From Pseudomonas sp. R84 (GTDB lineage Bacteria > Pseudomonadota > Gammaproteobacteria > Pseudomonadales > Pseudomonadaceae), in the NCBI RefSeq assembly GCF_009834515.1, contig NZ_CP019426.1, positions 1,601,501 through 1,665,500 on the forward strand: 64,000 bases of DNA. Direction: 5' to 3'. The notes beneath the pieces were generated by a model that was given only the letters and a program-made list of their open reading frames with translations, had not been told where the DNA came from and searched no databases. Positions 15,901 through 24,684 of this stretch are shown here, one piece after another. Position numbers and translations under genes: made by a program. Every line of letters starts with the position of its first letter. Position 1 is the stretch's first letter.

Positions 15901-18472
15901 CGGTGGGGCAGGAGCTGACGCGCTGGATGGCGATGTGTCCAACCTGCAGTCAGGTGGAATCAACAATGATTACCTTCAAGGCGATGAAGGAAACGATACC
16001 CTTCTGGGAGGCTTGGGCGCCGACACGCTTTATGGCGGCGCAGATGATGACATTTTATCCGGCGACTACGAGCAGACAGCCGAAGCCGAACATGGCGCAG
16101 ATTATCTGGACGGTGGTTCAGGCAACGATACCTTGCTGGGCGGTGGTGGCAACGACACGTTGTTGGGCGGGGAGGGTGTAGACCACCTTCGCGGCGATTC
16201 CGGCAATAACGTTTTTGATGGCGGGGCCGGTAACGATGTGATGGAGGGCCATGACGGCGCTGATGTTTACTATTTCGGGGTGGGTGATGGTCTTGACGTT
16301 ATCACCGATTCAGGTGGCAGCAATATCATCAAATTCGGGGCGGGGTTTTCTGCGCAAAGTCTAAAAGCCGACATCATTGATGTTTCCGTAGGCCGGGTAT
16401 TGCGGGTGTTCAATGGCGAGGGTGACGCCATCCTTATCCGGAATTATGAAGAGTGGAAGAATTCAACGTTCACATTTAGCGATGGTGTCATTCTCGGCTA
16501 TCAAGAAGTCATGAAAAAAACGCTGCCAGCTGTAGAAGTCAGCGAGCCGCCGGCAGGGGATGTGCTGGCCAAAGAAGAAGATAAAGACATCATTGCAGAC
16601 GAAGCCCCGGTTGCTGTTCCGGACCAATCAGGGATCGTTGTTCCTGGTGAGGAACGAAGTAATGCCATTGATCATAATGTTGGCTGGACCGACAGGTTCC
16701 TGGCGGAGCTCAATGCAAAGCGCTCCGCAAGCAGGCATTTAACAGGCTTTACCTTGAGCAAACCAGGTGTTTGGATTCGGAGCTATATAGCCACCAGCGA
16801 TACGGGATATATCACCCACACTGACGTGGTAAATGAAAGCACCGAAACGGGTACATTGTCTGAAACACCTCAATGGATGGGGCCTGCCACTGGTGACGCG
16901 GTATTTAGCGAAAGACAGACAAACTCTACATCCCAATCCAGTTTTCGAGAGGTAAAGAAAGAGGGCATTACGGCGCCGTCATCGCTGAAACCGCATTATT
17001 TTCGATCTGGCACTGCCAGCGGTTTTTCATTCAAAATCGGCGACGTAATTATCGCGGATAGAAAAGATTCAGGCGCTATTGAAGGGTGGTACGTCTATCC
17101 CGCTGAAAGTTTCGCGGCGGACGAAACTGTCCGCAGGGAATTTCGGCGGGATGTCACAACTGAAACGGTCAAACATAAAGTTGTCCACGGCGACGATGCC
17201 GGTGGGCGAGTTAATGTCGAAGTCGGCAATCTTTTCCAGGGTGGTGCAGGCGATGACCTGATCGTCGCCTATTCCGGTTTTCAACTTGATTATGGCTCTG
17301 TTAATGACAGGATACCGGGTGCCTTTCTGTCCGCCGGGGCAGGCAACGATACCCTGCTCGGTTCTGAAGGCGCTGATTATCTAGTAAGCGGCGCAGGGGA
17401 TGATTACCTGTACGGTGAAAACGGTGCCGATACTTACATCGTGCAGGCGCATGCTGGCGCAACGACCATTATCGCGGATGTGCAGAATCCGGTTTTTCTT
17501 CGACCTGAAGTAGGTGTTGCCGGATGGAAGGACGAGTATGGATTGGTCGATCAAGATACTGTCGTGCTTCCAGAGGACGCGACGCAGGAGAATTTGCAGC
17601 TCAGTTGGGGCGCAACACTCATTGAAACGGTAAATGTTGAGTTGGCACCTGATCCACGTCGTGATGCCTATCGACATCCGCCGCGGGCGAAAATGCTCTA
17701 TTCGACACTCGATATTAAATGGGGTGGGTCGCAGAAAGTTCGCATTGTTCTACCCAATGTCGGAGATGTCGAGGGTTCCGGCATTGAGATTATAAAATTT
17801 GCAGATGGCTCAAGCGTTACTCTCAAAGAGCTGTTTGGCTCCCGTCAGCTGGGTCCTGCCCCGGATACTTATCACAATGGTCTCTTGGTCGATAATGCGG
17901 CCAGTGGCAAATCTATGAGAGATGGTCAAGCGCTGCCACTGGTGGGAAGTCACGGTAATGACACTCTAAGCGGCGCAGGTGAAATCAGAGGTATGCAGGG
18001 ACATGATGTGCTGTTGGGGAGTGTCGACGATGATGTGCTGCTCGGCGGTCCCGGTAATGACACATTGTCTGGTGGTGCTGGCAACGATCTCTATAAATAC
18101 GATGGTCTTGGAAGAGACTTGATTAACAACACCGGGGGTGGGATCGATGGAATCGATTTTTCTGGTGTGGATCTATCTATTGAACAATTAAGGTTTCATC
18201 GCGATCAGGATGATCTTGTCATAGTGGTCAGTTATGGCGTGGGGCCCAAGATTCGAGTGGCTAATCATTTTTCTGGAGGCGAAAGCGCGATTGGGTTCAT
18301 AAGGGTTAGCGGTGAAGGAAAGACAGTTCAAGACTACACCGCAATGCAAATTGCCGAACGACTGCATCCTCTTCCACCACTGCGTGATGTAGAGGATATT
18401 CTTGTAAAGGAAAATGAAGAGTCGCAACTCGCATTGGCCGAAATAATTCAGTTCTACGAACTGAACATGTGA
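12911..18472 (+). CDS. Large RTX calcium-binding repeat protein (1853 residues)
   Basis: Predicted secreted protein with about 40 Gly/Asp-rich nonapeptides of the GGxGNDxLx type, which bind calcium as parallel beta-rolls. Layout: a non-repetitive alpha-rich N-terminal region (1 to about 455); RTX block 1 (about 465-545); a short HCBP-like beta segment (about 555-640, VVIKNFRPGMLGIRL); the main RTX block 2 (about 675-1150); a non-RTX insert (about 1240-1435); RTX block 3 (about 1440-1510); a beta-rich segment; RTX block 4 (about 1680-1735); and an HCBP-like C-terminus (DDLVIVVSYG near 1770). H-N-x-G-W occurs twice, at H177 and H1255. There is no N-terminal signal peptide, as expected for type I secretion, but no T1SS gene is nearby. 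No lipase, protease or epimerase motif was seen. AAGGAAG precedes the ATG. Confidence 0.9.
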   Translation: MSYVFSDMEKTAIFNAANICKGMRLLSKKIEYEALGMAGASCAPLYQKLFEIIGGRVSDVTAVDKEAGKILKSARLWLAVAIDANGGNGAYSALIRGYTSRQGELRLNKIFSENLMQLSSNQVAVNFINTLIDGSLAGRLAPWTVPSISQIAEIDASAIGKALFSEACGEKDTAVSHNAGWSGTVGFSLLGGAPPYETWRLISAGDSQGEDGGTPTQAKANRLDDYKNILFAIDSYSVGLRAAISNFGVNPLQSLLSVVPEQINIALASGSLNPLIQHVVQGTSVSAAVDLILRYGQNEFLDMFKRTYDGDSAAPATTDETFATNAYAFFSAFSPEQSQSIVTRSIGEYGNANSWAKLAGESTPIGLSLRNSLKQLSEIVIERADGYPGRELELYDPLTGEGFITAQCLADRAQMLARLIARTQGSFGEHSLQKFSYVDLASAKQVPMTTGVLNPLVMFGDDGSRSFAGGTNTDHLYGGAGNDTINGLAGHDVIEGGGGNDLLGGGDGNDALYGMAGDDVLRGGKGNDSLIGGEGSDRYEFSSGDGIDEIFDANANGQLWINGAPIPSLKRRAPLSNIWWTEDQAITLTLIEELSEPTLNIKYGLNDLVVIKNFRPGMLGIRLPEYQGHTVSAPDLVLQGDWKAKDIEPNVPGDQFSYDELGNALLLPNIKQRNKADVLYGSAKDNVILGLGGADRLFGKDGNDQLFGDKQMTLEKAMAAGDSKGKTARGDWLDGGAGHDLLIGTASQDVLLGGNDRDTLIGGAGDDILSGDETTGALEQKWGFKRVEVLIDGGVTSHRTVFSKASFNSSTQGDNDVLYGQGGRDVLNGGWGDDLLDGGTEDDLLGGDGGNDTLAGGSGNDTLMGDNLDWGGGLQSKHHGNDVLDGGSGDDWLAGNGGADAIYGGSGNDTLHGDDDVLNGVAGDAAHFFANDLLDGGAGDDKLLGGGANDLLFGGEGNDALAGDYAEHPIRYHGNDLLDGGAGDDTLQGMGGSDTLIGGAGADALDGDVSNLQSGGINNDYLQGDEGNDTLLGGLGADTLYGGADDDILSGDYEQTAEAEHGADYLDGGSGNDTLLGGGGNDTLLGGEGVDHLRGDSGNNVFDGGAGNDVMEGHDGADVYYFGVGDGLDVITDSGGSNIIKFGAGFSAQSLKADIIDVSVGRVLRVFNGEGDAILIRNYEEWKNSTFTFSDGVILGYQEVMKKTLPAVEVSEPPAGDVLAKEEDKDIIADEAPVAVPDQSGIVVPGEERSNAIDHNVGWTDRFLAELNAKRSASRHLTGFTLSKPGVWIRSYIATSDTGYITHTDVVNESTETGTLSETPQWMGPATGDAVFSERQTNSTSQSSFREVKKEGITAPSSLKPHYFRSGTASGFSFKIGDVIIADRKDSGAIEGWYVYPAESFAADETVRREFRRDVTTETVKHKVVHGDDAGGRVNVEVGNLFQGGAGDDLIVAYSGFQLDYGSVNDRIPGAFLSAGAGNDTLLGSEGADYLVSGAGDDYLYGENGADTYIVQAHAGATTIIADVQNPVFLRPEVGVAGWKDEYGLVDQDTVVLPEDATQENLQLSWGATLIETVNVELAPDPRRDAYRHPPRAKMLYSTLDIKWGGSQKVRIVLPNVGDVEGSGIEIIKFADGSSVTLKELFGSRQLGPAPDTYHNGLLVDNAASGKSMRDGQALPLVGSHGNDTLSGAGEIRGMQGHDVLLGSVDDDVLLGGPGNDTLSGGAGNDLYKYDGLGRDLINNTGGGIDGIDFSGVDLSIEQLRFHRDQDDLVIVVSYGVGPKIRVANHFSGGESAIGFIRVSGEGKTVQDYTAMQIAERLHPLPPLRDVEDILVKENEESQLALAEIIQFYELNM

Positions 18473-18497
18473 CCGCGATAACTTCAGATTGAGGGGA

Positions 18498-18528
18498 CCG
18501 CGATGGGACCCAGAGGTGATCATCGCGG
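18498..18528. terminator. Hairpin between convergent RTX and enoyl-CoA hydratase-family genes
   Basis: Perfect 8-bp arms CCGCGATG (18498-18505) and CATCGCGG (18521-18528) with a 15-nt loop, in the 66-bp gap between the two converging genes. There is no T tract on either side, so termination is plausible from position but not proven by sequence. Confidence 0.4.
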
Positions 18529-18538
18529 GCAATCAATC

Positions 18539-19651
18539 TCAATACTGCGTCAAATCCGCCAACGGATGCCGCCCCTCCCAGACCTTGTGAAAGTGCGCTT
18601 CAACCACCGCATCCGGCACATTGTTAATGTCTGGCCAATGCCAGTGCGGCTTCTGATCCTTGTCGATCAACCGTGCGCGAACCCCTTCGCTGAACTCCGG
18701 ATGCCGGCAGCAATTGAGGCTCAGGGTGTATTCCATCTGAAAGACTTCGGCCAGTGACATGTGTCGGGCACGGATGATCTGTTCCCAGACCAGATGCGCG
18801 GTCAGCGGCGAGCCTTCGCTCATGGTTTTCGCCGCGCGGGAGATCAACGGGTCGCTGCTGTCGCGTTGCAGGCTAATGGCTTTCCAGGCGCAGGCGATGT
18901 CGCTGACATCGAGCAATTCGTCGATCTGCTGGCGACGCGGCAGCCACTGCGCCTCGGGCATCTGCGCCACGGCTTCCTGTTGCAAGGCCTTGAGCAGACT
19001 GTTGAGTTGCACGTCGGTCTGTTCCTGCCAATTGAGCTGCAGCAGGCCTTCGATCAATTGCGGCTGCTGCTCGTCGAGCAGGAAACGATCGGCCAAATCC
19101 AGATCGATTGCATCACGAGCGTTCATGTGCGCGCCGGTCAGTCCGAGGAACAAACCGAGCTTGCCCGGCAATCGCGCGAGAAACCAACTGGCGCCGACGT
19201 CGGGATACAGACCGATGGTGATTTCCGGCATCGCCAAGCGGCTGCTCGGCGTGACGATTCGTGTGCTGGCGCCTTGCAGCAAACCCATACCGCCGCCAAG
19301 CACATAACCATGGCCCCAGCAGATCAGCGGTTTTGGATACGTGTGCAAGCTGTAATCCAGACGATATTCCGCGCTGAAAAACTGCGCGGCCAGCGGTGGT
19401 ACTTCGCCAGGGTGGGCGCGACAAGCCTCAACCAGGCTGCGCACCTCGCCGCCGGCGCAGAAGGCCTTGGCGCCATTGCCGCGCAGCAGCACGCAGACGA
19501 TTTGCGGATCTTTGGCCCAGGCGTTCAACTTATCGCTGAGGGCGTTGATCATCGGCAGCGACAGCGCATTCAGCGATTTTTCGGCATCCAGGCTGGCGAT
19601 ACCGATGCGGGCGCCGTCGGTGCCGGTGAGTTCTTCGAAGTGCAGATTCAT
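18539..19651 (-). CDS. Enoyl-CoA hydratase/isomerase family protein, 3-hydroxyisobutyryl-CoA hydrolase-like
   Basis: 370 residues, the length of the HIBCH subgroup of the crotonase family, which hydrolyses 3-hydroxyisobutyryl-CoA in valine breakdown. Oxyanion-hole segments are GAKAFCAGGEVRSL near residue 60 and GYVLGGGMGLLQGA near 115, followed by RLAMPEITIGLYPDVGASWFL near 138-158, the block typical of HIBCH (AMPE-IGLFPDVG). The ATG at 19651 has GAGGT about 6 nt upstream. No other valine catabolic gene is adjacent, so a different acyl-CoA substrate cannot be excluded. Confidence 0.85.
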   Translation of the reverse strand: MNLHFEELTGTDGARIGIASLDAEKSLNALSLPMINALSDKLNAWAKDPQIVCVLLRGNGAKAFCAGGEVRSLVEACRAHPGEVPPLAAQFFSAEYRLDYSLHTYPKPLICWGHGYVLGGGMGLLQGASTRIVTPSSRLAMPEITIGLYPDVGASWFLARLPGKLGLFLGLTGAHMNARDAIDLDLADRFLLDEQQPQLIEGLLQLNWQEQTDVQLNSLLKALQQEAVAQMPEAQWLPRRQQIDELLDVSDIACAWKAISLQRDSSDPLISRAAKTMSEGSPLTAHLVWEQIIRARHMSLAEVFQMEYTLSLNCCRHPEFSEGVRARLIDKDQKPHWHWPDINNVPDAVVEAHFHKVWEGRHPLADLTQY

Positions 19652-19783
19652 CGTGACCTCGATCGGGAATTTGAACGATCAGTATGATCGTTGTGTGGGA
19701 AAGTGCCGGATCTGCATCAGATCAATTGACAAGCGTGGTCGGCTTTCCTAGGGTTCGCCCCATTGTTTTTGCCGGGTATGACC

Positions 19784-20476
19784 ATGACTGCTGACGACCG
19801 TATCAAACTCGAACCGAGCTGGAAGGAGGCACTGCGTGCTGAGTTCGACCAGCCTTACATGGCAGAGTTGCGCCAGTTTCTGCAGCAGGAGCGGGCAGCC
19901 GGCAAGGAAATCTATCCGCCGGGGCCGATGATTTTCAATGCCTTGAACTCGACGCCGCTGGATAAAGTGAAGGTGGTGATCCTCGGCCAGGACCCTTATC
20001 ACGGCCCGGGCCAGGCCCATGGCCTGTGCTTCTCGGTGCAACCGGGTGTGCCGGCGCCGCCGTCGCTGGTCAACATCTATAAAGAGTTGAAGCGCGACCT
20101 GAACATCGATATTCCCAATCACGGCTACCTGCAGAGCTGGGCCGATCAGGGCGTGTTGATGATCAACACCACCATGACCGTCGAACGCGCCAACGCCAAT
20201 GCGCACAAGGACAAGGGTTGGCAGTTTTTCACTGACCGGATCATTGAACTGGTCAGCGAGCGCCAGCCGCATCTGGTGTTCATGCTCTGGGGCGCGCATG
20301 CGCAGAGCAAGCAGAAGCTGATCGACGCGACCAAGCATCTGGTGCTGACGTCGGTGCATCCGTCGCCGTTGTCGGCGTATCGCGGGTTCTTGGGTTGCGG
20401 GCATTTCAGCCGGACCAACAAGTTTCTTGAGCAGAATGGCGAAACGCCGATCGAGTGGCGTCTGCCGCCGATTTGA
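19784..20476 (+). CDS. ung: Uracil-DNA glycosylase
   Basis: 230-residue family 1 UDG that excises uracil from DNA. The water-activating motif is [10 protein letters not shown] with D70, and the DNA-intercalation loop [11 protein letters not shown] lies near residue 190. The start was set at the ATG 19784 ([13 protein letters not shown]), which gives the usual length; an ATG two codons upstream is a possible alternative. It is transcribed divergently from the crotonase-family gene. Confidence 0.97.
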   Translation: MTADDRIKLEPSWKEALRAEFDQPYMAELRQFLQQERAAGKEIYPPGPMIFNALNSTPLDKVKVVILGQDPYHGPGQAHGLCFSVQPGVPAPPSLVNIYKELKRDLNIDIPNHGYLQSWADQGVLMINTTMTVERANANAHKDKGWQFFTDRIIELVSERQPHLVFMLWGAHAQSKQKLIDATKHLVLTSVHPSPLSAYRGFLGCGHFSRTNKFLEQNGETPIEWRLPPI

Positions 20477-20497
20477 TGGGCTGACTGAGCCGGCCCC

Positions 20498-20572
20498 TTC
20501 GCGAGCAGGCTCGCTCCCACATTGGTTTTGCGGCGTTCACCTGACCAATGTGGGAGCGAGCTTGCTCGCGAA
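20498..20572. repeat. REP doublet between ung and the AbrB-family gene
   Basis: Inverted arms 20498-20525 and 20545-20572 (28 bp, one mismatch) with core GAGCAGGCTCGCTCCCACAT, separated by 19 bp, in the gap between two convergent genes. GTGGGAGCG variant. Confidence 0.92.
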
Positions 20573-20595
20573 GAAGGCAACTCGGTCTTGCAGGC

Positions 20596-21630
20596 TTACT
20601 CGGGATTACGATTCCAGTACTTGAACAACGGCTCCGCCAGAAACAGCACAAACAACAGCCGCATTACCTGCATCGCCGTCACCAGCGGCACCGACAATTG
20701 CAGCGTCTCCGCCGTCAGGCTCATCTCGGCAATCCCGCCGGGCATCATGCCCAAGGTCAGCGAGCGCAGATCCAGATGGGTCAGCGCACTCAAGCCCAAC
20801 GCCGCCAACGTTGCGATCAACATGGTCAACGCCGTGCCAATCAACGTCCGTCCCATGAATGAAGGCGCGCGGCGGAAGAACTGCCGGTTGAAGTGACAGC
20901 CCAAGCCACTGCCAATCAACCACTGGCCAATCTGACTGCCGCCATTGGGCAAACCGATGTGCAAGTCCCAACCAATGCTTACTGCCGCACTCACCAGCAA
21001 CGGTCCGAACAGCCACGGATTGGGTTGGCGCAAACGCTGCCAGAGCCACGCAAGCAAACCACCCGCCGGAAACAGTATCGCCAGCCAGCGCCAATCGACG
21101 CTGCCAGCGTGAGAAATCGGATTGCCGTCGCCGAGCAAATACTTGAACGCCGCCGGCACACACAACACCACCACCAGAACGCGCAGACTCTGCCCCGCCG
21201 CAACGTGGCTAAGCATCGCGCCGTTACGCGCGCCGAGATTGACCATCTCCCCGGAACCGCCGGGCATGCTCGAGAAAAACGCCGTGGCGCGATCCTCACC
21301 GGTGCGGCGCATCAACCAAACGCCGACCACCGCCGAGACACTGGTGACCAGTGCCCCAAAGAAGATCAAACCGAAATGACTGAGCACCTGCTCCATCACC
21401 ACCGGGGTGAAGTGCAGGCCGATGCCGATGCCGACAATCCACTGGCCGCACTTGCGGCCGCCAGGGATTTCCGTGAGTTGCCACGGGGTCAGGCAGCGCA
21501 CGAGGATGATCGCCAGCAACGAGCCGACCATCCACGGCAGTGGCCAGCCGATCTGGCTGGCGAGGTAGCCGCCAAGCAGACCGACCAGCGGGGTTCCCCA
21601 CCAGGATCTCAGTGAGGTGCGATCAAACAT
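20596..21630 (-). CDS. AbrB-family integral membrane protein (duplicated AbrB domain)
   Basis: 344 residues, about ten hydrophobic segments arranged as two AbrB repeats, each with a similar Gly-rich start: LGGYLASQIGWPLPWMVGSLLA near residue 19, then SSMPGGSGEMVNLGARNG near residue 120 and MMPGGIAEMSLTAETL near residue 292. The internal duplication is visible in the PGG-(S/A)-EM motif repeated in both halves. Family members have been called putative ammonia monooxygenases or transporters; the true function is unsettled. The gene overlaps the end of tctA by 8 bp and so is probably co-transcribed with the tripartite tricarboxylate transporter. Confidence 0.87.
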   Translation of the reverse strand: MFDRTSLRSWWGTPLVGLLGGYLASQIGWPLPWMVGSLLAIILVRCLTPWQLTEIPGGRKCGQWIVGIGIGLHFTPVVMEQVLSHFGLIFFGALVTSVSAVVGVWLMRRTGEDRATAFFSSMPGGSGEMVNLGARNGAMLSHVAAGQSLRVLVVVLCVPAAFKYLLGDGNPISHAGSVDWRWLAILFPAGGLLAWLWQRLRQPNPWLFGPLLVSAAVSIGWDLHIGLPNGGSQIGQWLIGSGLGCHFNRQFFRRAPSFMGRTLIGTALTMLIATLAALGLSALTHLDLRSLTLGMMPGGIAEMSLTAETLQLSVPLVTAMQVMRLLFVLFLAEPLFKYWNRNPE

Positions 21631-23137
21631 CGGCGATGGCGCGACGCGCGACCGAACGTTTGCGCCAGATACGTAGCAGCGGCATCAGCAGCATGATTGC
21701 GGTCAGTACCCAGACACCGAAGGTGATCGGGCTCGACCAGAGGATCTCCAGTGCACCGTTGGAAATCGACAGCGCCCGACGCAGGTTCTGCTCCATCAAG
21801 CCGCCGAGAATGAAGCCCAGCAACACCGGCGACAACGGGAAGTCGAGCTTGCGCAGGATGTAACCGAAGATGCCGATGCCGACCATCAGGAACAGGTCGA
21901 ACGTGGTGGCGTGTACCGCGTAGACGCCGATCCCGGTGATGATCGCGATCACTGGTACCAGTGCCCAGTTCGGCACGGCGAGGATGCGGGTGAAGATGCG
22001 GATCATCGGAATGTTGAGGATCACCAGCATGATGTTGGCGATGAACAACGAGGCGATCAGGCCCCAGACGATGTCCGGTTGCTGTTGGAACAGCAGCGGG
22101 CCGGGAGTGATGTTGTACAGCGACAGCGCGCCGATCATCACCGCCGTGGTGCCCGAACCTGGAACGCCCAGCGTCAGCATCGGCACTAAAGCACCACACG
22201 CGGAAGCACCGATGGCAGTCTCCGGCGCGGCGAGACCGCGAGCATCACCCTGACCGAATTTGCCACTGGCACCGGCGATGCGTTTTTCAGTCATGTAAGC
22301 CACAGCGCTGGCCAGTGTTGCGCCGGCACCCGGCAACACGCCCATGATGAAACCGAGCAGGCCGCAACGGATGTTCACCACGAACACCGACGAGGCTTCC
22401 TTGAAGTTGAACATCATCCGCCCGGTGGCTTTCACCGCTTCCTGACCGCGATGGGTTTTCTCCAGCAGCAACAGAATCTCACTGACCGAGAACAGGCCCA
22501 GCACCAGCACGACGAACTGAATGCCGTCAGTCAGGTGAATGTTGTCGCCGGTAAAGCGGTAAACACCGCTGTTGGCGTCGATGCCGACGCTCGACAGGAA
22601 CAGGCCGATCAATGCCGCGATAAAGGTTTTCAACGGTCGATCACCGGCCATACCGCCGAGACAGACAATCGCAAACACCATCAGCACGAAGTATTCCGCC
22701 GGGCCGAAGGCAATCGCCCATTTCGCCAACAACGGCGCGAACAGGACCATGCCGCAAGTGGCGATAAACGCGCCGATAAACGAACTCCACGCCGACAGCG
22801 ACAGCGCAACACCGGCCAGACCTTTGCGGGCCATCGGGTAACCGTCGAGGGTGGTCATCACGGTCGATGCTTCACCCGGAATGTTCAGCAGAATCGAGCT
22901 GATCCGCCCGCCGTATTCGCAGCCCAGATACACCGCTGCGAGCAGAATCAACGCCGATTCCGGCGGCAGGCCGAGAGCGAAAGCAATCGGGATCAGCAGT
23001 GCCACACCGTTGATCGGGCCTAGACCCGGGAGCAAGCCGACGACTGTGCCGATCAGTGTGCCGGTCAGGGCCGTGACCAGATTATACGGGCTCAGCGCGA
23101 CGCCGAAGCCTTGACCCAAATAACCGAGGGTATCCAT
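21623..23137 (-). CDS. tctA: Tripartite tricarboxylate transporter large membrane subunit
   Basis: 504 residues, the usual TctA length, with about a dozen membrane segments. Hallmarks: TLIGTVVGLLPGLGPINGVALLIP near residue 27 (split here: GLLPGLGP is the signature), LLNIPGEASTVMTTLDGYPMA near 94, and the second half repeat GVLPGAGATLASAVAY near 260. With TctB and the periplasmic TctC it takes up citrate or related tricarboxylates using the ion gradient. The start was placed at ATG 23137 (MDTLGYLGQGF), 1 bp after the tctB stop. Confidence 0.95.
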   Translation of the reverse strand: MDTLGYLGQGFGVALSPYNLVTALTGTLIGTVVGLLPGLGPINGVALLIPIAFALGLPPESALILLAAVYLGCEYGGRISSILLNIPGEASTVMTTLDGYPMARKGLAGVALSLSAWSSFIGAFIATCGMVLFAPLLAKWAIAFGPAEYFVLMVFAIVCLGGMAGDRPLKTFIAALIGLFLSSVGIDANSGVYRFTGDNIHLTDGIQFVVLVLGLFSVSEILLLLEKTHRGQEAVKATGRMMFNFKEASSVFVVNIRCGLLGFIMGVLPGAGATLASAVAYMTEKRIAGASGKFGQGDARGLAAPETAIGASACGALVPMLTLGVPGSGTTAVMIGALSLYNITPGPLLFQQQPDIVWGLIASLFIANIMLVILNIPMIRIFTRILAVPNWALVPVIAIITGIGVYAVHATTFDLFLMVGIGIFGYILRKLDFPLSPVLLGFILGGLMEQNLRRALSISNGALEILWSSPITFGVWVLTAIMLLMPLLRIWRKRSVARRAIADV

Positions 23138-23138
23138 A

Positions 23139-23597
23139 TCAGTTCTCCAGCACGTCGAGCAGGCCAAGGGGCAGCGGAACGTCCATCACACGGTCGAACA
23201 GCAGGTACAGACCGATGGCCATCAGCGTGGTGACTACGATGCTCGGCATCCAGCGACCGCCATACAAACGCGCCATCGGAATGCCGATAAGGATGCTGCT
23301 GAGGATGAACCCCAGCGGTTCGAACAGACCGGCGAACACCAGCAGCAGTGCGACGCAGATGGCGATCTTGGTCAGGGTTTCGCGATCCAGTGGCGGCTCG
23401 TCTTCACTGTGTTTGATCGGCGCCGGGCGAAACACCATGTACAGCAGCGCCGCGCCCATCAGGCCGAGCATCAGCAAAGGAAAGGCGCGCGGGCCGACCG
23501 GTTCGTAGGAAAAAGCCGCTTGGTACGGCCACGCCATCAGTGCCAGACCGGCGCAAACCAGCAACAACACTGAGGCGAAAATGCGTTGAATAAGCAT
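23139..23597 (-). CDS. tctB: Tripartite tricarboxylate transporter small membrane subunit
   Basis: 152 residues with four predicted membrane segments and the TctB-type start MLIQRIFASVLLLVCAGLA. The internal loop with acidic stretch HSEDEPPLDRETL separates the two helix pairs. ATG 23597 chosen over an upstream alternative because it opens the first membrane helix and has GGAG just upstream. It lies between tctC and tctA. Confidence 0.92.
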   Translation of the reverse strand: MLIQRIFASVLLLVCAGLALMAWPYQAAFSYEPVGPRAFPLLMLGLMGAALLYMVFRPAPIKHSEDEPPLDRETLTKIAICVALLLVFAGLFEPLGFILSSILIGIPMARLYGGRWMPSIVVTTLMAIGLYLLFDRVMDVPLPLGLLDVLEN

Positions 23598-23653
23598 GGG
23601 AGCTCCTGTGCCGCGTCCACGCAACCGGGAACGCAGCCGCTAGACAGAGGCGA

Positions 23654-24631
23654 TCACTGAATCAGGCCGAACTCTTTGGCCAGCACTTTGTAGTCCGCAA
23701 CCTGCTTCTTCACGTAGGTGTCGAGCTCCGGGCCGGTCATGGCGAACGGGAACAGTTCACGCTGATCGCGCAGCTTGGCGAACTCGTCGGAGGCCAGCAG
23801 TTTGTCGAACGAGTCTTTCCACCAGGCGTAGTCTTCATCGCTGACTTTTGGCCCCAGGTAGAAGCCGCGCACCACCGGCCAGACGATGTCGTAGCCCTGC
23901 TCGCGAGCGGTCGGGATGTCTTTCATCTCCGGCTCGTCGAGACGCTTGTCGGCAAACACCGCGAGCAGACGCATGTCGCCGCTCTGGATGTGCGGCATGG
24001 AGTCGGAGATGTCGGTACTGCCGACCTGGATGTGGCCACCGAGCAGGGCGGTGGCGATTTCGCCGCCACCTTCGAGGGCGACGTAACGCAGGTCACGCGG
24101 GTTGATCCCGGCAGCCTTGGCGATCAGTGCGGTTTGCATCCAGTCCTGGCTGCCGACGGTACCGCCGGAGCCGATCACCACCGAGCTTGGATCTTTCTTC
24201 AATGCCTGAACGAGATCGTCGAGGGTCTTGTAGGGCGAATCGCTTTTCACTGCGATGGCGCCGTAGCTGGTGCCGACCGCTGCCAACCAGCGCACGTTGG
24301 TTTCATCGAAGCGACCGAACTTGCCTTGGGCCAGGTTCAACAGCGAACCGCTCGACCACGCGACCAGCGTGCCGGCATCGGCAGGACGCTGAGCGACTAC
24401 GGCGTTATAGGCCACCGCGCCGACACCACCGGGCATGTAGGTCACACGCATCGGTTTGCTCAGCAGTTTCTGGTTGACCAGTGCGCTCTGCACCAGTTTG
24501 CAGGTCAGGTCGAAACCACCGCCGGGGGAGGCCGGGGCGATACATTCCGGACGTTTCGGTTCGGCCATCAGTTGGCCGGCAAACAGGATGCAACTGGCGG
24601 CCAGTGCAACTTTACGCAGTGACAGGTTCAT
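23654..24631 (-). CDS. tctC: Tripartite tricarboxylate transporter periplasmic binding protein
   Basis: 325 residues including a signal peptide (MNLSLRKVALAASCILFAG, cleavage near LMAEP). The mature N-terminus ECIAPASPGGGFDLTC has the PxxPGGGxD loop of Bug/TctC receptors, and VIGSGGTVGSQDW near 145 forms the ligand cleft. It captures citrate or a similar tricarboxylate for TctAB. The ATG at 24631 has GGAG 7 nt upstream. Confidence 0.93.
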   Translation of the reverse strand: MNLSLRKVALAASCILFAGQLMAEPKRPECIAPASPGGGFDLTCKLVQSALVNQKLLSKPMRVTYMPGGVGAVAYNAVVAQRPADAGTLVAWSSGSLLNLAQGKFGRFDETNVRWLAAVGTSYGAIAVKSDSPYKTLDDLVQALKKDPSSVVIGSGGTVGSQDWMQTALIAKAAGINPRDLRYVALEGGGEIATALLGGHIQVGSTDISDSMPHIQSGDMRLLAVFADKRLDEPEMKDIPTAREQGYDIVWPVVRGFYLGPKVSDEDYAWWKDSFDKLLASDEFAKLRDQRELFPFAMTGPELDTYVKKQVADYKVLAKEFGLIQ

Positions 24632-24684
24632 TCGATTCTCCACGGGCATTGTTGTTATTCGACGTGTTTTTCTTCAACTGGCCA

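Noticed and set aside
20498..20572. Repeated inverted elements as a CRISPR array.
   Set aside because: They are isolated doublets with inverted arms, not direct repeats with regular spacers.
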